From contig CM019719.1 of NCBI GenBank assembly GCA_009760885.1, positions 37,908,584 to 37,972,583 of the forward strand: 64,000 nt of DNA, given 5' to 3'. This stretch comes from Achatina immaculata (taxonomy: Eukaryota > Mollusca > Gastropoda > Stylommatophora > Achatinidae). The translations under genes and the position numbers were made by a program. Under the pieces are notes generated by a model that had not been told where the DNA came from, made no database searches, and saw nothing but the letters and a program-made list of their open reading frames with translations. Positions 1-13,275 of this stretch are shown piece by piece (position 1 is the stretch's first letter; the number at the start of each line of letters is the position of its first letter).

Positions 1-27
1 TTTAGAAAGACTAGTTTAGGTTACAAT

Positions 28-186
28 CTTTCTGTTGTCCTGTAAAAGGCGCATGGGGCTGCTGGAAGCAAAGATTTCCATTTCTGTTGCTCCTTCGCTA
101 TCTTCTTAGCTGTCTCCCATGTCAGTCCTTTGTTTACTAGCATTTTCCTTATTGTACATTTCCATGTCTCTGAGTTGTTCCATGCT
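28..186 (-). mobile_element. LINE E1-type 3' end, diverged fragment
   Basis: Read on the minus strand this encodes a stretch resembling the extreme C-terminus of the E1 LINE ORF2: a TW..T.RKML.NKGLTW segment followed by W..LLPAAPCA. The same layout closes the E1 copies at 17.2, 42.7 and 53.0 kb. It differs enough in sequence to be another subfamily or an old copy. It lies in the intron upstream of the ZDHHC4-like exon. Confidence 0.55.
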
Positions 187-554
187 TTTATTACCCTGTG
201 GAGTCCTTTAGGTCACAACAGAATTCTATAGTAGTTGTAACACTCAATAGAATTTTATGATGGTTATGACGCACAGCAGAATTATATGATTATAACATAT
301 GTAAATGTCTCTGTGGACTGACCAAGTGGTGTGGAAAAAGAAAAGCATCTGAATTAATCAGAAACACTAGGGACCACACAAAATGGAGAAGCATGTTTGT
401 CAGTGCTATCCAGTATGGCACATAATAACACCATGTGCAGCACCTGTATATAAAGAAAATAAAGCAGTAGTTTTTTTTTTTACCCTCTCAGACTATTAGT
501 ATATGTTTCTTTAAGGTTTTTTTTAAAACTTTGCTTTATGAAAATCTCTTTCAG
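187..554 (+). other. End of an intron before the ZDHHC4-like exon
   Basis: No coding signal is seen. The last bases, ctctttcag at 546-554, form a splice acceptor preceded by T-rich sequence, including a poly-T run near 471-482. Confidence 0.5.
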
Positions 555-1136
555 CATTTATTTATGCAGCATCCACGCTGTATATTCCTGATTACATCCC
601 TGGCAATGCTGACCTTGTTGTTAGGATTGTTCACCCTCTATCATCTGTTTTTGATGATCAACAACCAGACCACAAACGAGCGGCACAAAATGGCCAGCCT
701 ACCTGTGAACAACAATTACAGCAGTATTACTCAGTCCAGAGCCGAGAATCACAATGGGAAGAGTATACAGAAGGACGGGTCCCTTGAAATGTGTTCCAGT
801 CAGTTACCACAGCACCAGAAAGACAGTAAAAGTCAACATAGCTACCTCGAGATTAGAAGCAGCCGCAGGAAGAGTTCCAAAGGAGAGTCAAGCAATAAAA
901 ATATCACTCCCTGTAATAAGGGCAGTGTTGATTCCAATTTCACTAATAACCACTCAGAAGAGAAAATATGTGCCAGTGATAAAGTCATGGCAGATACTGG
1001 GTCATTTTATAACAGGGGACTTTTCCAGAACATTAAAGAAGTTCTGCTTCCATGGTCAGGCTTGAACAGTATTAAACAATCAAAGCTGATTATGTCCACA
1101 CACAACTCAGTTGTGAAAAAAATACATAAACGCTAA
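555..1136 (+). CDS. ZDHHC4: DHHC palmitoyltransferase, ZDHHC4-like, last coding exon
   Basis: This is the terminal exon of a membrane S-acyltransferase that would attach palmitate to cysteines of target proteins. The acceptor ctctttcag sits directly before base 555 and the frame runs 193 codons to a TAA stop. Exon residues about 9-35 form one hydrophobic transmembrane helix, followed at once by NNQTTNE (residues 36-42), the TTxE motif that follows the last helix of DHHC enzymes. NQTTNE is the form found in ZDHHC4, and a later segment, GLFQNIKEVLLP, matches in position and character the conserved near-C-terminal segment of ZDHHC4. The catalytic DHHC-cysteine-rich domain must lie upstream, outside the window. 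About 110 Ser/Asn/Lys-rich residues between the two motifs make this tail longer than I would expect for ZDHHC4. The end, KKIHKR, is basic but is not a canonical KKxx ER-retrieval signal. Another DHHC family remains possible. Confidence 0.65.
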   Translation, partial: HLFMQHPRCIFLITSLAMLTLLLGLFTLYHLFLMINNQTTNERHKMASLPVNNNYSSITQSRAENHNGKSIQKDGSLEMCSSQLPQHQKDSKSQHSYLEIRSSRRKSSKGESSNKNITPCNKGSVDSNFTNNHSEEKICASDKVMADTGSFYNRGLFQNIKEVLLPWSGLNSIKQSKLIMSTHNSVVKKIHKR

Positions 1137-1208
1137 AGATTTAGCAATGCAGGAGAAAACATATTCAACTTCTTATTTTAAAAAAAATGACAGACACTGT
1201 CACAGTCA

Positions 1209-1423
1209 CTACAGCAGTGATTCCCAAACCTTTTTTAAGTCATGGACCCTAGAAGCCAATGAAAATTAACAACACCCCCCCCCCTCACACACACGCACGC
1301 ATGCACACACACACACACACACTTCCATCACTCTGTATGAAATTTATAATCTTTACTCATTTCTTGCATTCTACAGAATCAACACTTGCACTGCAGACCC
1401 CAGTTTTGGAACCACTGCTGTAG
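1209..1423. mobile_element. hAT-type MITE in the 3' flank of the ZDHHC4-like gene
   Basis: The ends are inverted repeats: left CTACAGCAGTGATTCCCAAA, right (reverse complement) CTACAGCAGTGGTTCCAAAA. CAGTGGTTCCCAAA is typical of Charlie-like hAT termini. The interior is a C-run and a CA repeat with no coding capacity. It starts 73 bases after the stop codon, so it probably lies within the 3' UTR. Confidence 0.6.
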
Positions 1424-4264
1424 AGTTTTGTGTGTGAATCACAAACACACCCCCCCCCCTCCCCCCAAAATAACTGCTTTAAAGTTTTTAATTTATATAT
1501 GTCATGCACTTCCAAGAGCTGAATTATCTATGGATCACTGTAGCCACTACCATTGCTATAGGGAGCTACGCAGATTCCTAAAAGTAAACAATTCATTTAA
1601 TGACTGTTTCTAAGGTAACCATCACTGTACAGAACAAAAAAATGTCATAAAACATGGTTCGCTGATGTTCTAAAACGTGGTTCACCCAGGTAAGCAAGTG
1701 CACACATATTTGATGTAGTGGTTTATTCCACTGGCAGCCAACTTGACTCCTGGAGGAGTAGGCCAGGCAGCATGCGGACCACAAAATCCTCTTGTGGTCA
1801 GGCTGGTGATTAAAAAGATGGAAGTCAACACCAAATCTCTCATATAGATCAGTGGCGCTGAACAGGGTTAAAATAATTTGTTAATTTAGATTTGTCCTAA
1901 AATTTTAATGGATCCTAACACAGGCTAATTAGATTTTTTTTTTTACAGCACAATACACTCAACATATTTATTTTGAATTTATCCTAAAATGCAGTTTGTT
2001 AATTGTGAAATTCAGATTAATGTATTTTGTTACATTTGTAATAATTTTCTTGATTGATAAGAAATTTCGAAAAAAAACAAACCAACTTCTTACTTTAAGT
2101 GCAGCTTATTTCTGAGACACTCAATTTTCTAAGCTATTTCACATTCATTTATTGTAAAGAGCTGGCTAACAAGTTTTACCTTTTCTGGAACATTCTGGGT
2201 AACTCTGGATGTATCCAGTTAATACTGGTTCTGGTACCTGAAACTCTTCACAGTTCCAGTTCAGTTTGCTTCAGAATAGTGACCTGTGAAGATGTCAGTT
2301 CAAACAGCATGTTGTTATTTAGTTTCCTACTGCTGATAAGGCTGCTCCCATTGATGTTCATCAAAGATTACTAGAAGTTTTTGGGGATCAGTGTGTTGAT
2401 GCGATAAATGAGTGATGATAGTAATGAAGTTTGCAAAAGAGGAAGCAGTGAATTTTAAAACAGAATTCTGGTTGTTTTCAAGGACATTTTTGCAAATTAC
2501 GTATTGACAAAATTCTTCTGGGGTGAACTGAGTAAAGAGTAATTATTTAACTGTTAAGAGAGCAGTATTTTTGTTTTCATTTTAACCATTTGTCGTAATT
2601 TTTTTTTGTTTGTTAACTGATACAGCAAAACATTTCAGCTTGCCTTCATAGTTTTATTGATTCAGATTATAATAATAAGGGACTTCATTACAAATTTCGT
2701 ATCTGCTGACTTAGTCAGTGGTTGGAGAGCTAAAGGCACAATATGATTTCCTCACTAATAATCTCAGGATAGGTTTCACAGATATCAGTGTATGAATGAT
2801 CTTTTTGATCTGTTTCCATAGTATGGTCGACTTTTTAAATATACTTGTTATAATCACTGTATGTATATATTTATATGATATGTATGTATAAATGATATGT
2901 TTAGTCCTCGGTATTGATTACGACACGTAGATTAGTAAATGTTGAGCTTCTTTTAGAGGAACGGTTTTTAAAAAAAATAAATGTACGTATCCATTTTTGT
3001 CCAGATGTGTAAGATAAAATACTTGTCCCACTGATTCAGAGTAGTGATTTTACCCTTAATGAACTGCTTAACACCATAGAAATATTTTGTTTTAGTGTTC
3101 ATTGTACATTTCACTCCCAGTGCATATATAATCTCCTGATTGTTTTATCTTTTCTATTTTTGAAAAGAATTCCATGCATGTGGCATTTTTTTTTAAAAGG
3201 TGCTCAAAGATGAGCTTTTATTTTGGAATGTGACATTGATTGCTTGGACTTTGTTTTGAAAAATCAAAGATGAAATGTGACGAAGTTATTGCTTTTAAAA
3301 AAAATCATAGATGTTTTTGATTTAACATTGTTGTGGTTATTTATTACAATCAGACTTGTAAAACAAATTCTTGTAAACAAACCCACGGCAGTAATAATAT
3401 TTATAAAGCAATATGGTATTCACACAGAATGAAAGTTAAACATATTTCATATAGATATGTTAACAGTAACAATTAGGAAACATTAACACATTTTTAGAGT
3501 GTTCTTTTATTATTCTTTGTCATATTATTCAGAATATAAAAACAAGCAATATGTATTTTTTTTTCTTTCTCAATCCATGTGACGTGTTGTCATGTTGAGA
3601 TTCAGATCTAGAAATATGAGAACATACATACAGCCAGTGTTTCATCAACTGTTAATGCTCAGTCTTATACTGTCATATATGTGAGCTTTCATGTATTTTC
3701 CCCAAGGGCTTTTGCCTTGGTCATCATCTTTGGATACATATACTCTTTTGTTGTACATATTGTGATGTAATGTGAAATACATCGGTGGTGTTGTTGACAT
3801 ATGATATGTGTTGTTAATCATTTAATATGTGATTGGTTAGGTATACTGAAAAATTTGAAATTAAGTAGAATAGTAGTTACATTATAAAGCAATATGTTGT
3901 GCCAAAATCAAGTGTTTTCATGGATTAAATCTATTGAAAAGTCAAAGTTCGTCTGATATAGATCACACAAAATTTACAGATGTCTTTGTTTTGTCCTTAT
4001 AAATTATTGCTTTGCTTCCTGTATGATGAATGTGATTTTTGGATAATTTTTGTTAAAACTTGTGGAGATTAATCAACATTTGCAAGCATTTGTTTGTTTC
4101 CTTGTGTTCTGGCAGATGTCAAAAGTTAAGGATAGGTTACATTTTATATAAAGTGCTGATGTTTAGGGTTTCCATTTTTTTCTGGCTTGACAGTGTAAGT
4201 CCTTGCAGTGCATTGACATTGTTCATAGGGATTTTTATTTTAAAAATTTAAGTGGTAGTATTGT
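1424..4264. other. AT-rich 3' UTR or intergenic DNA
   Basis: No gene is seen. A C-rich run lies at about 1449-1467. AATAAA occurs at 2976-2981 and is one possible polyadenylation signal for the ZDHHC4-like gene; another AATAAA at 5436-5441 lies beyond a LINE scrap. Confidence 0.4.
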
Positions 4265-4765
4265 GCAGCATTGAGCTTCAAGAGTCTTGAGAACATATGG
4301 CACTCAAAAGTTGTAAGCACAAAAACCAAGCTAAGATTATTCAATTCAGATGTAATATCCATCCTCATTTATGCATGCGAAAGCTAGAAAACAACTAAAG
4401 AAATAAACAGCAAATTAGACTCTTTTGAAAACAAATGCCTAAGGAAAATGCTCAGTATAAAGTATAACAAATTCAAGAACAACGCAGATATAAAGCAGAT
4501 AAGTGAACAACAACATGTCTCATGGGTGATTAGAAAAAAGATGAACATGCATTGGTCACATGATGAGAAGAAATAGTCAGAGAATCCCAAAACAAGCTAT
4601 CAAGTGGGACACAACAGGCCAAAGAAAAGGAGATTGACCATGTGAAACTCTAAAGAGGACATTGTGATTAGTAGGGACAAAAATGATGAGGTTGAAAACC
4701 TCAATGAAAACAGGAAAACTTTGCAAACTACCTTGTGAGCCCTATGTGACGTTTAATGACATGTG
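4265..4765 (+). mobile_element. LINE E3 (RTE/BovB-like) 3' fragment
   Basis: Frame-shifted remnant of the RT C-terminal part, recognisable by near-identity to the 7.5-8.45 kb copy: the segment encoding NLENIWHSK, the ACESWKTTKE region and the NPKTSYQV region. It ends in the family's 3' end followed by gatgtaagataatg. Confidence 0.8.
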
Positions 4766-7544
4766 AAGGATGTAAGATAATGCAGTGGATAGAGAATTTG
4801 CTTTCAAGGCAAGAAACTGGGTTTTGCCTGGATTCTGTCATGCTCCAGTGGATCTAGTAGAGGAAAAACCTGATACTTGATTTAGGCAAAAGTTTCTGAA
4901 AATAGGAAATATTAGTATGCAAGGCCAGGTGCAGATAACTACAAAGTGCACCCTGCTATCAGTTTATTATGAGACAACAGGATTTTCAAGTAAAATCTAT
5001 CACATGGATGCATAGTTTCATCAGAAGTGATAACATGAAAAAATATTTCTGTCTCATCTCTAACCAGGGCCTGATAATTAAACTCATTCCCCTAATATCT
5101 TATATTTTAACTCTACACCTTTTCTGTATCTGTTTGAACTAGATTGTATGCCCCGTTAAGGCATTTCCATAAGTTGCTTGACAATTGATGTATGTTTACA
5201 GAATAGCTGCAGTAAGTTACATATCTAATTGCTTATAATGAATGTATTAAAAAGTGGAAATGTTTTCACTACTTAGTTTCTTTATATAACTGAATGTGTT
5301 GATATGAGACTGTCATTTTATTCATGTTGATCATGTATCTGATGTAGTAATTAAATGCTTGTGACAGAGTGTACATTGGCAAATGAAGGGCAGAATGTCA
5401 GATGGGCCCGCTTTTCCAATTCCTTACCCTTGGAAAATAAAGTTTGTTCATTTGTTCTGAATTTTAATTAATGAACACTGTTCAGTAATTTATTTCTTCC
5501 AAACGTTCTTACATAATCTGTAATGAATTTTTCTCTATATGACTTGTATTATCTAATGTGGAAGAATAATGATAACATTTCCAAGACATGTATTTTTGTG
5601 ATCTGTAAATCTAAACATGCTTGTTTTCTTCTAGTGTTAGATTTGTGATGTAGTCATTTTAGAAACCTGGCACTTTAGATTCCAATGCTTTTAAATAGAA
5701 TATGTTGTGATATCTTCCTAAAACTTTGAGCCTGAAATCTTGAAAGCCAGTGACATGGTGAAGTTCTTCTAACACAGGCACTCTGTGGGATAGGGCATTA
5801 ATTCTGTGAACAGACTTAGCAGTGGGAACTCATTGAATTCCTTCCAGTCATTAATAATATCACAGCAGCCTGTTTATGAGAAACGCCTTTAGAGAAAATG
5901 TAAGATCTATAAGGTGTAATGAAGAGTTACACACATATCACCTTCACCACACTTGAATGCTTCCTCCCAGATGGAGATGCTGCTTATTATCTTAATATAT
6001 AATTTGACTTAATATGTTAATTTGACTGTAGTAAATACTTGTCTGACATGAAATACCTGTGTGTCCATGTCTGTGTTATCAGCACCAACAAGACCATACT
6101 GTCAGCACCAACAACATATCAGTGAAAATAAAAAAAACTAGTGGGTAAGTAGAACATTTTTTTATTATTCATAACTCATGATAATTGTTTCATTTATTCA
6201 TGTTATATGAGGGTGATCTAAATGAAAACCTTAAAATTACAATGGAAATTACTTCCCATCATGTAAATTGATAGCATTGTTATAAACGACATAAGAAATG
6301 TCTTGCAGGTTGCAGAACAATGCCAGCGATGTCATAGTAGCAATTTAATGATGATCACACCTCTAAATACAAATGGAACAGCATTCTGTCGTTTTTTTTT
6401 TTTTAACAGTGAAGGTGTGAAACCTATCTAAGTTCATTGACAAATGAAAATTCACTATGATAAACCATGTCTGTCATCGCTGTAAGTTTATGAGTGGAGT
6501 AGGAAGTTCCACAGAGGCCTGAATTTTGTACCTGACTTGGTAGTTCAGCACACCACATCATTCACATTTTCCAAACATTTGATTCACCTGAGCCAGTAGA
6601 CATCTGTTATTTGAAGCAATAAGATTTCTACATTGAATATTTGTCTGTTCTCATGACTGTCATGTTAAGTACTCTCAGCTTTCTGATTACTCATTTGAAA
6701 CCGCAGCATAAGTAGGATAGTCTCAGCAATTTTGTAGATTTTTTGCATTTTAACTTCCAGACTGAGAGCAGATATAACACTTATAGGAGACAGTAAACAA
6801 AATATGCTGCGTGCACCCGTGCCTATAGTACCTTCCAGAAATCTGATGTTATTCGTAACATTATATTTATTGTTGGCACTTGTCATGTTATACTGTATTC
6901 TGCTGTATGAACTCACTTTTCATCCTTTTTGTTTTAATTTTTTAAAATTTTATTTATTTATTTATTTGTAATGATGGACAGTGTTTTACTGAATATTGAA
7001 TGTTATACAGTAATTCATGTACTGGTTTTTTTTAACTGGTTCTCATTCAAGTGTTCAGTTTAACACATTATGCTGTACAGTGCACACAAAACATGCTCAT
7101 TTATGTGTGTAATTTAAATGTTTATAGAAATTTTCAATAATTTGCCTCCATGCAGTCAACTCAATACATTTTAACATTTATCTCTAAACTTAACCATCCT
7201 TTGAAATCTGAGAATTTAGTACAGTAGGGTGAATATGTATATTTTATTATAGCAACAAGAAGGAATATAATAAAATTTCACATGTCTGTATGGGCAGTGC
7301 ATTCTGGTGTATCTTATCTTGAAAATAGATATTCTCCGTTTTCAGACGTTACACCCTCATTCTCACAGCCCAGAAGATAAGAGGAGAAAATGTACAGACA
7401 GCTGCAACACTGTTCTTTGAGCTACCCAACCTCCCTCCTGTTTATAGCAATGTCCTGTTCTAAATGACTGTTATTTTGCAAATTTGAATAATTCTGTATT
7501 TTATAGTGACTAAAAAGTATAAAGATTAGTATAACAAGCAAATG
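4766..7544. other. AT-rich intergenic DNA
   Basis: No gene or recognisable element is seen. A short TTTA repeat lies near 6950-6967. A tRNA-like SINE head may be present near 4785-4855, but it is too weak to call. Confidence 0.35.
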
Positions 7545-8450
7545 TTTCCAGATTGAAACAGGCGTGAAATAAGGATTTATACTTTCTCCTTTGTTTTTGG
7601 AATTGCCATAGACTTCATAATGAAAAAATGCTGCACAGATAACACAGGTATTGATTGGGTACATGGGACCCAGCTAGAAGATCTTGATTTTGCTGATGAC
7701 ATAACCCTTAACAGTGACAATGTGATTTCATTGTGAGAGAAAGCAGCAAAAGAGGACTTTAAATTAAAGAGGAAAAAACAAAAATAATGAAACTTCTCAT
7801 TAATCTAAAAGTAAAAATATACATAGAAGGGACAGCTGTTGAAGAAGTCAGCCAATACCTCGGCAGCTACATAGACCAGAATGGTGACACTAGAGAGGAA
7901 GTTAGAATTGCGAAAGCAGCATCACCCTTCAAGAATCTTGAGAACATATGGCACTCAAAAGTTATAAGCACAAAAACTAAGTTAAGACTATTTAATTCAA
8001 ATGTAATATCCACCCTCTTGTATGCATGTGAAAGCTGGAAAACAACTAAAGAAATAGACAAGAAATTAGACTCTTTTGAAAACAAATGCCTAAGGAAAAT
8101 ACTCAGCATAAAGTGGAATGAATTCAGGAACAACGCAGAGATAAGACAGATGATTGAACAACAACCAATCTCATGGGTGATCAAGAAAAGGAGATTATGT
8201 CGGTCATGTGATGTGAAGAAACAGTCAGAAAATCCCAAAACAAGCTATCAAGTGGAACACAACAGGCCAAACAAAAAGAGGCAGACCACGTGAAACTCTG
8301 AAGAGGACATTGTTAAGAGAGGGCAAATTAACAGGCATAAAATCCCTTGATGAGGTTGAAAGACTCGCCGAAGACAGGAAAAATTGGTGAACTACTTTGC
8401 AAGCCCTATGAGACGTTTAACGGCACGGGAAGGATATAAGATATAATAAG
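7545..8450 (+). mobile_element. LINE E3 (RTE/BovB-like), 3' third of ORF2
   Basis: Begins within the reverse transcriptase at FQIETGVK (then a stop where other copies read on to GC.LSP), continues through a FADDIT active-site segment in another frame, then an open stretch at 7787-8293 with KTKIMK-like, YLGSYIDQ, ACESWKTTKE and NKCLRKIL. Stops and shifts show it is dead. The 3' end is ggatataag atataataag, the ATATAAG-type tail seen in the other E3 copies. 5' truncation is the usual outcome of target-primed reverse transcription. Confidence 0.85.
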
Positions 8451-10602
8451 TAGGAGCAGAGATCTGGCCATGAAGCCTGCTTTGGGAGTCCACTTTGGGA
8501 ATTCACCGTAACCCACTTCCTGTCTAGTTTGGTGTCTGTTTCATAATCTTTTCCATAAACTCCAGTTAAAAAAAGAGCACAGATTCACAGGTACAAAGAG
8601 AAGCAGCAACCTGACTGTCACATTTTTCTTCCATTTTTTTGTTCTCCAATTCATGACAAATATGCAGTAGGGGAATTTTCCCACCCACTCACTGGTGTTG
8701 TTACATCAGTGGTAATGGCAGAATGTTTGAAACAGTTTTTTAAGTCAGTAGATGCTAAGTGATGGAAAGATAAGGAAAGTTTTTGTTTGTTCTCAGGCTG
8801 GAAATGCTTGTGGTCTTAAAATGATCCTACATCACCAATGGAGTGTTAATACAGAGTTTAATGATATTGTCAACAAAAGTTACTATAAACTGCTTATCAT
8901 ATGCAGCACACAGACATCCATGCAGGAGTTTATATATTTTCTGTTTTCTGCAGATCAGAAATTGTTCAGGTGTATGTGCGTGAGTGAATGAGGTGGAAAT
9001 AGTTGACATTATGACATATTATTGAGCTTTATTTACTGAACATTCTCAGAGAGGTATTAAGAGTGCTAGAGGTAGATCTGTTTGATTAATATTTTGTTTA
9101 TATAGTTAGTTATTATTATCCTGTTGTATGATTATTACTTCCTCATAATAATACTCTTGTAAAAGTAAAATCATTCTTCCAGAAGTGGACTGTCCAATTA
9201 TATTTATGTAGTTATTTTTTCTGTGTAATTTCCATTCTGATCTTGTTGACTTTCATTCGAGTATTATTTTATCAAATGGTATTTTTGTAATAGTTGCTTT
9301 CTTTGTTGTAGTGGGAATTTTTATGGCCATATTTTTTGTAATTATTTTGTTGTCATCAGGTCTTCGGTTCTTTTTATACCTGCAAAACCAAACGTTTTCC
9401 ACTTTTTGCATTTCCTAGCTGATGTAAGTAACCATAATGTATTTGCTACAGTTTCAACACTTTTGGTCTTTTTTTTTTCTTTCTTTTCATTTCCAGCATA
9501 AAAACATACAGTACATTCAGATTTCTTGTTATAAATATATTACAGTCAAGTTTTGTGAGTGCAGTATTGTAGTTGTACTGACAGAAGATATCAGAAAGAA
9601 CATGAGTAGCAAGGTTTCTGTTTAGAAATTACCAAGCTTATTTGATAAATGGTTAAAAAAAAAAGCCAGTGTCATTTAAATTTTTTTTATTTTTATCTCC
9701 TTCATGGTATAATTTAGGCTGTGGGCTGTCAATTTCTGTTATAGAATTTAATGATGCTCAAAATAACTTTTTAGTTTCATTTTTACATTGTTCTTGAGAT
9801 TAAAGAAAATGTAATCTGTTGCCACTGGATTTATTTTATTTTAAGAAAAAATTGTATGGTGTTATTAAAGAAGTACTTAATCATGTACTCTTTCCTGGCT
9901 GATTATTACAAGTTTTATGAGATGATTATTGTTATTCTCCAAGTTTTGAGACTTTAGAAAGTCTGATAATGGTGAAATTCATCGTTAATTAATCACAGCC
10001 AGCCCCTGTAACTTCATTAATGTTATCAAGTTTAATTTTATACTATACTAGGACTGTTGCATACTGATCTCATTAATCAGTATGGAGCAATGTTTCATGA
10101 GAGTACGAAATAACTTGAAAGTTTACCAGTTTTTATGACTGAGGAAGTGGTTTCTTTTTGTTGTTGTTGTTAAGATTAGATTGCATGTTTTTAGAAAGCA
10201 GTGGCTCTGCATCCATATTATATGTGTAGTTTACTGACCACTGATTTTTTATCACTGTAGAAACTTAACACATATTCACTAAATAAATATGTACGGCAGA
10301 CCTTCCTCATAGTTCACAATGTTAAAATATTTGAATGCATTTATAACTCGATGTTACATCATTTTAGCCCGCTTTGTTCACCCTCTTCCAGTTGTAATCA
10401 AACCACTGTTTGGTGTAAACACATGTTTGAAAAAACTTTGTTACTCTTGACTCAACCAAGGCCAGCCAGTTTGTGAAAGCTTAGCTATTGTAAAAAGCTG
10501 TAAGGTGTTGTCATGTGTGAGAATTTTTTTGTTTATATCACTGGTTCTTAGAAAGAAGGTGACGTGTCGAAGTAAAAAAAAAAAGTTTTTTGAAAGAACA
10601 AG
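8451..10602. other. AT-rich intergenic DNA
   Basis: No convincing coding region, RNA gene or element is seen; only short T and A runs. Confidence 0.4.
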
Positions 10603-10648
10603 TCATTCATTCATTCATTCATTTGCATGTCCGTTGCGGAACGTTGCA
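10603..10648 (-). mobile_element. LINE E2 3'-most fragment with (CATT)n tail
   Basis: Four CATT units followed by catttgcatgtccgttgcgg. This is the reverse complement of the E2 3' end (ttccgcaagggacatgcaaa then GAAT repeats) with two changes. About 46 bases survive. Confidence 0.6.
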
Positions 10649-10696
10649 CCTACACCATGTTAATATGATCTAGAAAACAATCAGTAACCAGTGTAC

Positions 10697-10797
10697 AATG
10701 TAACCAATCAGAAAATATGAACACAACTTTTTTATGTTTTATAATAAGATCTAGAAAAAATAAAAAGCTGTGTTCATATTTTCTGATTGGTTACATT
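10697..10797. repeat. Imperfect inverted repeat, about 37-bp arms
   Basis: Left arm 10697-10734 begins aatgtaaccaatcagaaaat. The right arm 10761-10797 is its reverse complement with one substitution and a one-base T-run difference. The spacer is about 26 bp. The motif gatctagaaaa occurs both before the left arm and before the right arm. No ORF. Probably a small fold-back or MITE remnant. Confidence 0.6.
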
Positions 10798-12389
10798 CTG
10801 TATGCCACGGTTTAATGTGCTTGGATAGAAAATAATTTGTGTATAAGTAAACTCACAATGAAATTTGCCAACTCTTACGGTTAGAGTAACTTTTTTTTTG
10901 GAATGAGTTGTCATATAGAATGAGCATATGAACATAAAAGTCTGGCTCCAGATTTATAAACTATTGTGAATAAAAAGTTTGTAATGTAATCCATTTAAAA
11001 AAAAAATTCGGCTCCATTGTTTGGTAAAATACATCTGCTCAATGGTCCCTCTTAGGCTGTGATCAAATTGTACTGTGAACATAGCATGACTGTACATATC
11101 ACTGATGTTAAAAGTAATTAAAAACAGCTCCTGTATAATGTAAAATGCAAAATATTCAATATGCCTTACTGTATAATACAGTTTGATAAAAATGAAATTA
11201 GACATATCAAAAAGTGAGAAAATCACTTGAAAATAAGCCTTTTTTTTTTTTCAGTCATGAACAGGCTGAAACATGTCTTATGGAGAGATAGAGGTGGGGA
11301 AGGCTAGATTGGTTCAAGTTAAAAAAAAAAAAAAGTATTTAACATCAGACACCAAAAAAAAAAATGTATGTAACAACAGGAATAACATGAGAAAGAAAAA
11401 CATAAATTCTCACAAACAGGTAATAAGGTCAGTGATGCCCAGAAAGAACCTTTTAATATACATAAAAGGAGCATCTATGGATACCATCAGTTCCAAATGT
11501 GAATTTCAAGGCTTACTGTCATATGCGGCAGTAATCTGTAGCAAATCCTGCCATTTTGAATAGAATATTATTTTAGAGCCAATAGATGATTTGTCTAAGC
11601 AAACATTAAATAAACAAAAATGGCTGTGATATTTTTTGGATGGATTGTTAGAGGCAAGAAATTATGTTAGAAGTATTGTAAATGTTTCCAAAGTTTTGTA
11701 TTGATTGTTTATTATGATTGTATTTTCAAGAAGAAAGAGGATCAGACAGGAAACTTAACAAATGTTGTAAGGTATGATTCTGACTGGAGATTGAAGCAGT
11801 TAGAAGTACTGCTCTTGTTCAAGTACTGATTTGTTGAAGCAAATTTTTTGTATTTTTGCTGTACACAATTATGTCCACGAGTAATCACGGCTGTGTTTGT
11901 TTACCTACCTACTCAAGAGTATTCACATGTGTGTTATTTTAGTATTTGTACCTGCCAGCTTTATCCAGTGTCACCTCCTAGCGGTACATTATGACGCACA
12001 GACTTAGCTAAGAATTTTGTCACAGGATGTTTAGACATGACAGGGTGTTTTTCAGGAAAAAAAAGTTTGTATATTTTGGTCGTTCTGTTGATTTGATTTG
12101 ATAGTGTATAAATGTGCTAGAGTTGTGTGAGCATGCATAGATTATACTTCTTGTTCTGTTATAGCATCCGTTCATAGATGCCGTGAATTGTTGTGAGGTA
12201 ACCTCTGGTGAGTAGTGTGAGCGTTTCAGTTTCAGTTGTTAGTGTTTCTGATAAATTAAACAAAAACGCTAAATTAAACAATCATTTATTTTGGTGTAGA
12301 GCATGGGGAAAGTAATGGGATCAGGCATCTACACCCATATTTTTAGTGAACTGTTTTTGCACTACAGCAGTATTGCTCATCATTATACA
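10798..12389. other. AT-rich intergenic DNA
   Basis: A-rich tracts near 11311-11360; nothing identified. Confidence 0.35.
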
Positions 12390-13275
12390 CTGGTGGCTGC
12401 CAAAGTTGATAAAGGAAGAACTTCAGACATCGTTGGTGACTATGGACTGGGGGAGAGGAATGACAGAGGTAGTAAATTAATTGAATGGGCAAGAATACAT
12501 AGCATGGTTGTAGGAAACACCTGGTTTAAACATCATCCCTGAAGACTGGCAACATGGTGCAGCCCAGACAAAAAGACTTAACCAGATAGACTACAACAAA
12601 CGATTCTGGAATGCATTATTGACAACAAAAACCATGCCAGGAGCTGACTGCAATAGTGACCATGACCAACTCTGTGGAAAAATTATAATAAAGCTAAAGA
12701 AAGCATGCAGAAAAGTGAGAAACATCAAACTGAATATAGAACTCTTTAAAAATGACCAAGAACTACGAGAACAATACAAAGTTATCATAACAAATAGATA
12801 CAATACAATAGCAAAGATAAATAGTATAGATGAACAATGGGCAATGTTAAGAGATTCTATTCACCAAACTGTTAAGGAGATAATACCACTGAAAAAAGAA
12901 GCCCCTAAAAATAAATGGATGACAAACGACATCTTAGGACTGATGGATAAGAGGAGGAGGAGTAAAAATAACCAAGAAAAATATAGCAAGATAAATAAAG
13001 AAATAAGACACAAATACAGAGAAGCAAAGGAAGTGTGGTTAAATGAACAGTGCAGACAAATAGAGGACTCTCATAATAAAGACAACAAAAACATGCACAA
13101 ACAAATTAGTGAACTCGCAGGCAGGGAAAACAAAATATACCACAGGATGCCTGAAATCAAAAGAAGGTAAACTGTTAATGGGAAAAGAAGACATTGTGGA
13201 CAGAGTACATCGGTGAGCTGTATGGAGACATCATTTACTTTTATGGACTACACCATTGGGAATGAAAAAGAAAGA
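12390..13275 (+). mobile_element. LINE E3 (RTE/BovB-like): end of endonuclease and linker to RT
   Basis: Carries the end of the AP-endonuclease domain (AKVDKGRTSDIVG, then GDYGLGERNDRG) and, after a shift, PGADCNSDHDQL and the long helical linker KWMTNDILGLMDKRR ... NEQCRQIED up to WTEYIGELYGD. These line up in order with the RTE/BovB ORF, so this copy is the best evidence for clade assignment. The ORF is broken between 12542 and 12619 and again after 13170; the RT domain is missing. Confidence 0.85.
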
